Below, piece after piece: positions 1 through 5,364 of a stretch of 5,364 bases of DNA (positions within the stretch are counted from its first letter, which is position 1; each line of letters starts with the position of its first letter). Below the pieces are notes generated by a model. The model saw nothing but the letters and a program-made list of their open reading frames with translations. It did no database searches and was not told the DNA's origin. Source of the DNA: an uncultured Armatimonadota bacterium (GTDB lineage Bacteria; Armatimonadota; Armatimonadia; Armatimonadales; Armatimonadaceae); contig CAIYBQ010000198.1 of the NCBI GenBank assembly GCA_903924445.1, forward strand, positions 1-5,364, given 5' to 3'. The position numbers and the translations under genes were made by a program.

Positions 1-1348
1 AAATGTTCTGCGCACCGTACATCGTGTGCGGACCGCCATGGATGTAAACCAATGTTGGCGCAGGGCCATCCGCAGCTGGGCGAAGCACAAACGATGGCGC
101 ATCGTGGCAGCTTGGCGTCTTGCTGAAAATCTCAACCGGCTCCACAAGCGCAAGCTCAGAAAGTAGCTCGGCATTCGGGTCGTAAACACTGTCATCCGGG
201 AACCGAATCACACCAGCATTATCCCAACCCACCTCTAAAAATGTATGGTCTGGACCTGCGACATCGAAAGCAGCCACATTTTGACGGCTCTCAAGAACGG
301 TATTAGGTCCCGAAAGCGTCAAGCGGGAGATCACTCCCTTATCGCTCACAACCACACGGACTTTTTGACCACAACGCGACCACTTTGGACCCGTTTGCCC
401 ACGCCCGGAAACATCGACCAGCGTTGTGTCCCCGACCGTGATGTCCATGGTCGACATCCAGTCGATGCTCTCCCCGGATGCCACATTTGTCACCCAAAGG
501 TGCTCATTGGTCACACCCCAGGTTTCATTGCGATCTCCATGACCAACCCACGCGATGAAGCCGCCGCACGGGCTCCAGGAAAGGCTGCCCTTTGGACCCT
601 CTTGCTCGGTCAGGCGTACCGTCGTCCCCTCCGAGATATCGAAGGCATAGAGGCCCTGATCGGCCCACAAGCGCTGCTCATCTGGTGAAAGATTGATACT
701 AAAAGCAACTTTGCCACCGCATGGAGACCAGGCAAAGTCCGAAGGGGTTCGGTCAAAACCATGCTGAAGCGGTGTGCTCTGCTTGGTTTCGATGTCAAAG
801 ACAAAAACATCCGGGTTACGGGCACTGATAAACCCACTGCCCTCCGAGCGGTAGTGGAGCTTTGTAATGACCCTTGGAAGCGGCTTTACATCAGACTTGC
901 CAGCAGCAGCCTTGCGCTCTGCCGCGACATCCTTGTGGATGACCGTATACACAAGCTTCCCACCACAGGGAGAAAGAACCCACTCGCCAAGCGCTCCGGC
1001 ATCAGGAAGCAGGACTAGCTCCGCCTCACCGCCATGGACATTAATGCGATGAATCGCAGAGCGGTCATCTTTACGCGATGAGACAAAGTAAAGCCATTCG
1101 CCACAAGGTGACCAGAATTGCCCGGATGCGCCTGCAGCAGCATGCGTCCACTGGCGAACGGCGTTAACACCACCCGTCGCCGGGCCCCAGACGTGGATTT
1201 GCTGGGTGTACTTGTCGGCCGCGACATCGATTGCCTTAATGGTAAACGCCACCCTTGCGCCACCCGGAGCAACTCGGGGATCTGCAGCGGTCTTGAAGCG
1301 TAAGAGGTCGGAGATAACCGGCTTACGCCGGAGAGCTGGAGTATTCAC
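1..1348 (-). CDS. S9 family serine peptidase, acylaminoacyl-peptidase-like (partial, C-terminus off left edge)
   Basis: The frame is open for 449 codons from a GTG start to the left edge with no internal stop. The start is forced: an in-frame TAG lies two codons upstream, and the next residues (MNTPALRRKPVISDLLRF) resemble the N-terminus of S9C peptidases. Residues ~20-400 form a beta-propeller with PD40-type strands: a degenerate blade at 23-35 (DPRVAPGG), then WSPCG at 79-83, LSPCG at 125-129, WSPCG at 207-211, WSPCG at 258-262 and WSRCG at 323-327. The segment PRVITKLHYRSEGSGF (158-173) is typical of YuxL/acylaminoacyl peptidases. The alpha/beta-hydrolase domain begins near 405, and YIHGGPHTMYG (435-445) carries the HGGP oxyanion-hole motif. 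The nucleophile GxSxGG, Asp and His, roughly 200-250 residues more, lie outside the window. Family members cleave short peptides or acylated N-termini. No signal peptide is visible, so it is probably cytoplasmic. It follows the ATPase gene on the same strand after 63 bp, with its own -10-like box. The family call is secure; the substrate is unknown. Confidence 0.93.
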   Translation of the reverse strand, partial: MNTPALRRKPVISDLLRFKTAADPRVAPGGARVAFTIKAIDVAADKYTQQIHVWGPATGGVNAVRQWTHAAAGASGQFWSPCGEWLYFVSSRKDDRSAIHRINVHGGEAELVLLPDAGALGEWVLSPCGGKLVYTVIHKDVAAERKAAAGKSDVKPLPRVITKLHYRSEGSGFISARNPDVFVFDIETKQSTPLQHGFDRTPSDFAWSPCGGKVAFSINLSPDEQRLWADQGLYAFDISEGTTVRLTEQEGPKGSLSWSPCGGFIAWVGHGDRNETWGVTNEHLWVTNVASGESIDWMSTMDITVGDTTLVDVSGRGQTGPKWSRCGQKVRVVVSDKGVISRLTLSGPNTVLESRQNVAAFDVAGPDHTFLEVGWDNAGVIRFPDDSVYDPNAELLSELALVEPVEIFSKTPSCHDAPSFVLRPAADGPAPTLVYIHGGPHTMYGAQNI

Positions 1349-1353
1349 GCACT

Positions 1354-1359
1354 ATTGTA
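1354..1359 (-). promoter_or_regulatory. -10-like box (TACAAT) for the S9 peptidase gene, leaderless arrangement
   Basis: Read on the minus strand, TACAAT (5/6 match to TATAAT) ends 5 nt before the forced GTG start at 1348. Transcription would therefore begin at or within a base or two of the start codon. No Shine-Dalgarno sequence precedes the GTG. No convincing -35 hexamer is found at 16-18 bp spacing. The 63-bp gap (1349-1411) shows no hairpin followed by a U-run, so readthrough from the ATPase gene is also possible. This call rests on sequence match and position only. Confidence 0.45.
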
Positions 1360-1411
1360 GACCGTGGAGCGGCACAGATGCGCACTGCCCCAAAACCAAA
1401 AGGCGGGATTT

Positions 1412-3499
1412 CTAAGCCGCTCTGTATCCACCACACTCGAGACGTAGCTGCGTTTTCCAGAGATCTACCTGTTTCTGGATGGTCTCTGTAGCCTCACCTG
1501 TACTCTGCGGCATCCCAAGATCGATGTGAGATTCATTCAAGACCTGCATCATTGATGCGATTCGCGTCGACATCACACTGGTTGAAGTCCCAGCCGCCAT
1601 CCGAAGCTGTTGTGACAAAAACGATGCAGCAAGTGCAACCGGGACAGCCGCACATTCAACTCCGTACACAATCATCATTTGACAGAGAGATGCAGCGAGC
1701 TCAACCGACCCGGCGCTGATGGCATGGTTATAGGCTTGGAATGCGACCATGCCAGCCTGCTCCAGCTCTCCTGTGTCTTCTATAACCCGTGCAACTCTCC
1801 TAAGGAGAATTGCCTTTGTTTTGTCATCATCGGATGAACGTAACAAGTCATATGAGTCGATGAGCACTTCTGCTGCATCCCGTGCGTTGCCATTTGCAGC
1901 GTGTATGCGGGAAATCGAAACTGCGCAGGCGCTGACAATCGGGAGGTCATTTGCGTTCAACGCCGCAGTGCGCGCTTTAATGAATGGATCAACCGAACAC
2001 GCCGCTCCATCCCGGGCACGAATGGCGCGGGCTTGTAACCAATAGCACTTTGCCGATGTACGCGCATCGAAGTGACCGATCTCGAGCACCTGGCCAGCTA
2101 GCACACGAGCCATTTCAGGCTTGCCCTGCTGCAGATAGGCCTCGGCAAGCACCATCCCCGTTGTGGCACGAAGCACATTGGAGAATGCGGCATTGGCAAA
2201 TATCGGATGTAAGGAATCAAATGGGCGATTTGCCGACCGTCTCAGACCAGTTTCCACCAGATGCAGTGTCTGCCATGCGACATCTTCATCGGAGATGTAT
2301 TGACCGCTTGACTGGAGGCGCACCGCAAGCGCATCCGCTTCCTTAGGACAACCGCAGTGAGCAAGTAAGCGGGGAACCGCCTGGCGCAGCTGGCGACCTT
2401 CCGCGCTTCCATCGGAAAGGACAGCGATGGCGAGATACCACCCGGCTCCATCCAGCCACTGAATCGCATCCGCTCCGTGGTTTCCACCCGCCAAGTGGTC
2501 CAGTATCCGTTCACATGCAGCTGCCGATGCCTTCATCAGACGTTCAAACATGTCGGATGAGCGCACCGTCCGCTTTTCTTCCGTGCTTTGGCCAATGGCG
2601 ATGTAGCGTCCGTTTTGGGCTTCAACGATGCCAGAGTTGAGGAGAGGCTGGAGGACCTTTGTGCGTTGATCGGGTGTCAATGCCGCATCCATGATGTTAG
2701 CGGGAACACCACAGGCCGATGCGGACAAGACACCGTGCAGAATCAGTGCATCCTTGTATTCATAGGAAAGGCGGCGGAGCACCTGGGTGGCGACAGCACG
2801 AGAAACCTTCATCGCGTTGTCGTGAATCGCTGGCATCGCTGCGATATCCCGGCGGATGCTGTGAAACAGGCTATTGGCATCGATTTTGGCCAGCGGTCCA
2901 GCCATTTTCAGGATGCGCGGGATACCGTACAGGCCTTCGACTGCGATGGATGCCACATGAGATCCGATCAATTCCTGCGCTGCTTCGATATCAATTCCAA
3001 CGACTTCAACTTGCGCAGCGACATCAAACGGAATCCGCAATGCAGCGACAAGAATGACGCGAACGCCGGGGACGGCACAGATGGACTTGATCAGGCTGAT
3101 GACATCCGTGCGTCCAGCGGCGATGAGATCGTCCATCTGGTCGAAAACAACCACGCAAGAGCGATTCTCAAGGCGCTTGAAAACATCGTGTTCATCAAGG
3201 GTAGCGGTGCCCGTCGCAAGGGCAAGCCGTGCCAGAACACCTTCCGCAGTTACTACACCATCCAAGACCAACCGAACGACTTCCTGGTAGCTGGCAAGTG
3301 CCTCGGTGACCGCGGTCGACTTACCAACACCCGTATGTCCACACAGGTGAACTGGCGACATCCCGGATGCCAGCAGCTCTCTCAGGCGTTCAGCGACACT
3401 TGGTACGGTTTCAAGGATCTGCTCAGTGATTTCAGTGGGAAGGGTTGCGGTATCCATTACAAGCGACGTGTTTGCAATTGCTGTACCCATATGGGCCAT
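1412..3499 (-). CDS. STAND-like P-loop ATPase with winged-helix and TPR-like C-terminal region
   Basis: This encodes 695 residues from ATG 3499. Walker A is GHTGVGKST (54-62) and Walker B is CVVVFDQMDD (115-124). The strand VRVILVAALR (147-155) fits the sensor/RNBS-B position. YGIPRILKMAG (191-201) sits where NB-ARC and MalT-type proteins have their GxPLAL motif. Residues ~240-302 (LRRLSYEYKD to NGRYIAIG) look like the winged-helix domain of STAND ATPases. From ~320 the protein is all-helical, with TPR-like units of about 38-40 residues at ~447-478, 484-518, 520-556, 561-597 and 600-632. Such proteins act as nucleotide-driven switches that sense a ligand through the repeats. Only ~50 residues precede the P-loop and no HTH follows the repeats, so no output domain is recognisable. 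The frame opens further upstream to 3604, but that would run 85 bp into the divergent PHP gene. ATG 3499 is favoured because it lies 7 nt after a TATTAT box; ATGs at 3490 and 3457 are alternatives, also without a Shine-Dalgarno. The function is unknown; signalling, regulation and defence are all possible. Confidence 0.88.
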   Translation of the reverse strand: MAHMGTAIANTSLVMDTATLPTEITEQILETVPSVAERLRELLASGMSPVHLCGHTGVGKSTAVTEALASYQEVVRLVLDGVVTAEGVLARLALATGTATLDEHDVFKRLENRSCVVVFDQMDDLIAAGRTDVISLIKSICAVPGVRVILVAALRIPFDVAAQVEVVGIDIEAAQELIGSHVASIAVEGLYGIPRILKMAGPLAKIDANSLFHSIRRDIAAMPAIHDNAMKVSRAVATQVLRRLSYEYKDALILHGVLSASACGVPANIMDAALTPDQRTKVLQPLLNSGIVEAQNGRYIAIGQSTEEKRTVRSSDMFERLMKASAAACERILDHLAGGNHGADAIQWLDGAGWYLAIAVLSDGSAEGRQLRQAVPRLLAHCGCPKEADALAVRLQSSGQYISDEDVAWQTLHLVETGLRRSANRPFDSLHPIFANAAFSNVLRATTGMVLAEAYLQQGKPEMARVLAGQVLEIGHFDARTSAKCYWLQARAIRARDGAACSVDPFIKARTAALNANDLPIVSACAVSISRIHAANGNARDAAEVLIDSYDLLRSSDDDKTKAILLRRVARVIEDTGELEQAGMVAFQAYNHAISAGSVELAASLCQMMIVYGVECAAVPVALAASFLSQQLRMAAGTSTSVMSTRIASMMQVLNESHIDLGMPQSTGEATETIQKQVDLWKTQLRLECGGYRAA
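3486..3495. repeat. 10-bp perfect palindrome (CCCATATGGG) just inside the ATPase gene start
   Basis: CCCATATGGG equals its own reverse complement. It lies at about +5 to +14 relative to the proposed leaderless start at 3499, inside codons 2-5 of the ATPase gene, and ~11 bp from the shared -10 region. A separate 6-bp palindrome, CCATGG, follows at 3496-3501. Position makes it a possible operator half, but about five 10-bp palindromes are expected by chance in a window this size. Confidence 0.3.
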
Positions 3500-3505
3500 G
3501 GTGTG

Positions 3506-3511
3506 CATAAT
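3506..3511 (+). promoter_or_regulatory. -10-like box (CATAAT) for the PHP gene, overlapping the opposite promoter
   Basis: CATAAT (5/6 match to TATAAT) ends 8 nt before the forced GTG at 3520, which predicts a transcript starting at or within about two bases of the start codon. The only purine-rich stretch (AAAGG, 3514-3518) is one base from the GTG, too close to act as a Shine-Dalgarno. No -35 match is seen at normal spacing. Five of its six bases are shared with the -10-like box on the other strand. Confidence 0.45.
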
Positions 3512-3512
3512 A
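3507..3512 (-). promoter_or_regulatory. -10-like box (TATTAT) for the ATPase gene, overlapping the opposite promoter
   Basis: On the minus strand TATTAT (5/6 match to TATAAT) ends 7 nt before ATG 3499, the spacing expected for a leaderless mRNA starting at the ATG. No Shine-Dalgarno sequence and no clear -35 are present. It is nearly superimposed on the plus-strand CATAAT, so RNA polymerase could open the same A/T patch in either direction. This box is the main reason for preferring the 3499 start over 3604, 3490 or 3457. Confidence 0.5.
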
Positions 3513-3519
3513 CAAAGGT

Positions 3520-4383
3520 GTGACTTGCATTGATTTCCACTCGCATACAACGGCATCCGATGGTTCGGACACCCCACAGGAACTCCTTCTAAAGGCCAGT
3601 TCAATGGGTTTGACGCACCTCGCGATCACCGACCATGACACCACTGCCGGGGTGCGTGAAGGATGTCGAGTTTTGTCAGAATACATGCCGAAGTTGATCT
3701 GCGGGATTGAGCTTTCGTGTTCGGGAGCTCCAGGTAAGTGCCACATGCTCGGGCTTGGTATCGATCCGGGCAATGTCACGCTCTGCGGGACTCTGGAGCG
3801 CGTTCAGAGTGCTCGCAACGAACGCAACGAATTGATTGCCGGAAGGTTGACGCAGCTTGGGATTCCCTGCGATATCAACGATGTACGAAAATACGCATCA
3901 GATGATGGTGTTGTCGGCAGGCCGCATTTTGCACAGTGGTTGATTGCAAATGGTCATTGCAACGATATGCACCATGCCTTTCGGGCCTATCTTGGAGATG
4001 ATGCCAAAGCGTTTATGCCGGTCGATTGCCTGACGCCCGCGGAAGGCATCGCTATCATTCACGCGGCAGGTGGCCGGGCCTACATCGCGCACCCGATGTT
4101 GCTCCGTCTAAAGGCACATGAAACCTTGGAGCAGCGGATAAAGGCGTTGACGGATGCTGGCATGGATGGCATCGAGGTGTTTTACCCTGAGCACACCCCG
4201 GTACAGAACGAGCGGCTGGCGCGGATGGCGGTCAAGTTTGGACTAACGATGACCGCAGGCTCTGATTATCACGGGAGATCGCGACCTCACAATGTGCTTG
4301 GCCGCATGACGGATACGGGGCAGCCCCCTATTGACCAGATTGATCCTTGGCTGCTGGAGATGGCGATTTCACCGGTCCGCTAG
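3520..4383 (+). CDS. PHP-domain metallophosphoesterase (RNase AM / YciV / 3',5'-nucleoside bisphosphate phosphatase family)
   Basis: This encodes 287 residues, a usual length for the family. GTG 3520 is the only possible start: an in-frame TAA lies at 3508-3510 and the first metal-binding motif begins at residue 5. All expected ligands of a PHP trinuclear metal centre are visible: H7 and H9 in DFHSHTTASDG, D14, H39 in TDHD, E64 in GIELS, H75 in CHMLG, H191 in AHP, and D249 and H251 in GSDYHG. RPH (134-136) is also conserved in this family, and residues ~98-165 form the helical insertion typical of it. Characterised relatives are E. coli RNase AM, a 5'-3' exoribonuclease that trims rRNA 5' ends and short oligonucleotides, and a Chromobacterium enzyme that removes the 3' phosphate from adenosine 3',5'-bisphosphate. 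The protein is probably cytoplasmic and active. It is divergent from the ATPase gene with a 20-bp gap, and its last 18 codons overlap the lipoprotein gene tail-to-tail. The family call is firm; nuclease versus nucleotide phosphatase cannot be decided here. Confidence 0.95.
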   Translation: MTCIDFHSHTTASDGSDTPQELLLKASSMGLTHLAITDHDTTAGVREGCRVLSEYMPKLICGIELSCSGAPGKCHMLGLGIDPGNVTLCGTLERVQSARNERNELIAGRLTQLGIPCDINDVRKYASDDGVVGRPHFAQWLIANGHCNDMHHAFRAYLGDDAKAFMPVDCLTPAEGIAIIHAAGGRAYIAHPMLLRLKAHETLEQRIKALTDAGMDGIEVFYPEHTPVQNERLARMAVKFGLTMTAGSDYHGRSRPHNVLGRMTDTGQPPIDQIDPWLLEMAISPVR

Positions 4384-5359
4384 ACTCGCCACCAAGCGTT
4401 TTCAATACTTTGAGGCGTTGCTTGGTCTCGGAATCATCCGGGCGGAGGAAGAGGACACGTTGGTATTCTGTGACCGCGCGATCGAGTAGTCCCAGTGCTT
4501 CCCACGTCCTTGCCAAATGATAGCGGGATGTTGCAGAGTCAGGATTTTCATCCACGACTTCACGCAGGAAGAGACGTGCAGCGGAGAGATCCTGAGGCTT
4601 TCCCCGGAGGAGATGGACCCACCCAAGAGTGTCTTTCAGGCGAACCACAACCGCATCGATGGTTCCTTGTTCACGTGCGAAGAGGAGTGCATCCTCGGCA
4701 AGCGTGATGGCTTTATCCAGGTCTTTTGGGGATCCCGAGAGCTCAGCGTAGGCTAGCGCGCAACGAGAGAGTGCTAGCGGGCTTTGCTTGGCGAATCCCG
4801 CCAGTTTTTCAGCGAGTTTGATCGCATCTGCGGGCCTGTCAGCCGCCTTGGATTGCAGAAAGTCAATCGCATCCAGGGCGTTCAAAATGACCACAGCCTT
4901 ATCACGGTCTCCAGCAGCAGGACGATCAAGTGCTTTGCTAATGGCATCAACAGCTGTAAGTCCGTTCCCGCGTGCCTTCGCCGTGAGTGCCTTGTCATCG
5001 AGCTTGGTGGCTGCCGTGAATGCAACGCTCCAAAGTGCCGGCGTGATCTTGTTGGCTGGTAATGTGTACGCGGGTTCAATGACTTGAATAGCCATGTCGG
5101 GCCGGCCAAAGTCTAGCATCAGCTGACCGATGTCTGCGCGGGCTCGCGCATCCCCGCCGCGCCCCACAACCGCCGCATCCAGCTCAGACTTCAGATTAGC
5201 AAGATTGCCGGACTTCTGTGCTTTGACGGCCGCACGTGCATGCTCGATTGAGCGTTCGCGGCGCTCGGCAGGAGACAGCAAGGTGTCTGAGATGACAGGT
5301 GAACAGCCGCTGAGAATGGCAGCGGATGCCATCGCCGAAAGCACAAAAATGGGTCGCAT
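4328..5359 (-). CDS. TPR-repeat lipoprotein, probably outer-membrane anchored
   Basis: This encodes 343 residues. The N-terminus is a lipoprotein signal: short basic n-region (MR), hydrophobic stretch 3-16, and lipobox LSGC (16-19) with C19 as the lipidated residue. Ser at +2 rather than Asp favours outer-membrane sorting if the host is a diderm. The mature protein is helical with TPR-like units at ~74-104 (ARADIGQLMLDFGRPDMA), 197-228, 242-273 and the clearest at 276-309 (YHLARTWEALGLLDRAVTEYQ then FLRPDD). Residues ~325-343 are a Ser/Pro/Gly-rich, probably disordered tail. TPR lipoproteins usually scaffold envelope complexes (secretion, pilus or peptidoglycan machinery); nothing here identifies which. 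The signal sequence supports ATG 5359. Only 5 bp upstream are in view, so promoter and ribosome site cannot be judged. The final 18 codons overlap the PHP gene on the opposite strand. Confidence 0.9.
   Translation of the reverse strand: MRPIFVLSAMASAAILSGCSPVISDTLLSPAERRERSIEHARAAVKAQKSGNLANLKSELDAAVVGRGGDARARADIGQLMLDFGRPDMAIQVIEPAYTLPANKITPALWSVAFTAATKLDDKALTAKARGNGLTAVDAISKALDRPAAGDRDKAVVILNALDAIDFLQSKAADRPADAIKLAEKLAGFAKQSPLALSRCALAYAELSGSPKDLDKAITLAEDALLFAREQGTIDAVVVRLKDTLGWVHLLRGKPQDLSAARLFLREVVDENPDSATSRYHLARTWEALGLLDRAVTEYQRVLFLRPDDSETKQRLKVLKTLGGESSGPVKSPSPAAKDQSGQ
4391..4426 (+). other. Inverted repeat just downstream of the PHP stop codon (possible mRNA 3'-end hairpin)
   Basis: ACCAAGC (4391-4397) and GCTTGGT (4420-4426) are perfect 7-bp complements. 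Inside the 22-nt loop, TCAA (4402-4405) pairs with TTGA (4410-4413), extendable by two U-G pairs that form only in plus-strand RNA. The element begins 7 nt after the PHP stop and lies within the coding sequence of the lipoprotein gene. No U-run follows, so it is not a standard intrinsic terminator; it might stabilise or mark the 3' end of PHP mRNA, or be chance. Confidence 0.25.
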
Positions 5360-5364
5360 AGAGC

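Larger units (their letters stand above)
3500..3522 (+). repeat. Direct repeat GGTGTG flanking the shared -10 region
   Basis: GGTGTG occurs at 3500-3505 and again at 3517-3522, 17 bp start to start, enclosing CATAATACAAA. The second copy overlaps the GTG start of the PHP gene and the first copy abuts the ATG of the ATPase gene. The pair could bind a regulator of both genes or be a coincidence of two start regions. Confidence 0.3.

Noticed and set aside
245..688. Plus-strand open frames across 245-1415 that would fill the left third with small genes
   Set aside because: The minus strand is open without a stop from 1348 to the edge and encodes a recognisable S9 peptidase, so these are antisense shadows.
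1349..1411. Intrinsic terminator between the ATPase and peptidase genes
   Set aside because: Only a 4-bp complement (GGCA/TGCC) and short T-runs are seen; no stable stem is followed by a U-run on the minus strand.
3511..3516. TACAAA as the -10 box of the PHP gene
   Set aside because: It ends only 3 nt before the GTG, so transcription would begin inside the start codon or after it; CATAAT at 3506-3511 fits better.
3514..3518. AAAGG as a Shine-Dalgarno for the PHP gene
   Set aside because: It ends one base before the GTG, far short of the usual 5-9 nt spacing, and no later start codon would preserve the metal-binding N-terminus.
2588..3523. A 311-codon open frame on the plus strand, antisense to the ATPase gene
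   Set aside because: It lies almost entirely over the ATPase gene, which has clear Walker motifs. Its own translation is Cys/His/Asp-rich with no domain, and it would also run into the PHP start.
3500..3604. A longer ATPase starting at 3604 (730 residues)
   Set aside because: The extra 35 residues are antisense to the conserved PHP N-terminus with its metal-binding motif, resemble no domain, and lie upstream of the TATTAT box.
4784..5109. Several 75-99 codon frames on both strands within the lipoprotein gene
   Set aside because: They overlap a long frame with a lipoprotein signal and TPR repeats, and their translations have no recognisable features.

Overview
The window carries four protein-coding genes and almost no spare DNA. 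It is bacterial, with moderate G+C and close packing. One gene encodes an exported lipoprotein with a lipobox, and two genes start with GTG. A Gram-negative or other diderm host fits, but no marker fixes the lineage and I do not name a genus. There are no tRNAs, rRNAs, CRISPR arrays, insertion sequences or integration sites.

Layout from left to right. Positions 1-1348 (minus) hold the N-terminal 449 codons of an S9-family (prolyl-oligopeptidase type, acylaminoacyl-peptidase-like) serine peptidase; its catalytic C-terminus lies beyond the left edge. A 63-bp gap follows, containing a -10-like box. Positions 1412-3499 (minus) encode a 695-residue STAND-like P-loop ATPase with a probable winged-helix segment and a long TPR-like helical C-terminus, but no recognisable effector or DNA-binding output domain. 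A 20-bp divergent gap (3500-3519) comes next. Positions 3520-4383 (plus) encode a PHP-domain metallophosphoesterase of the RNase AM / YciV / nucleoside-bisphosphate phosphatase family with all expected metal ligands. Positions 4328-5359 (minus) encode a TPR lipoprotein whose 3' end overlaps the PHP gene tail-to-tail by 56 bp.

The most notable feature is the 20-bp space between the ATPase and PHP genes. -10-like hexamers for the two directions lie on almost the same bases (3506-3511 plus, 3507-3512 minus), each 7-8 nt from its start codon. Neither gene has a usable Shine-Dalgarno sequence. The peptidase gene shows the same arrangement, a TACAAT box 5 nt before its GTG. Together these suggest leaderless transcripts and one shared bidirectional promoter.

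A functional link between the genes is not proven. The peptidase and lipoprotein look like ordinary cell-maintenance genes. The co-located ATPase and PHP nuclease/phosphatase is the only pairing that could be a dedicated two-gene module, and that is inference from layout alone.
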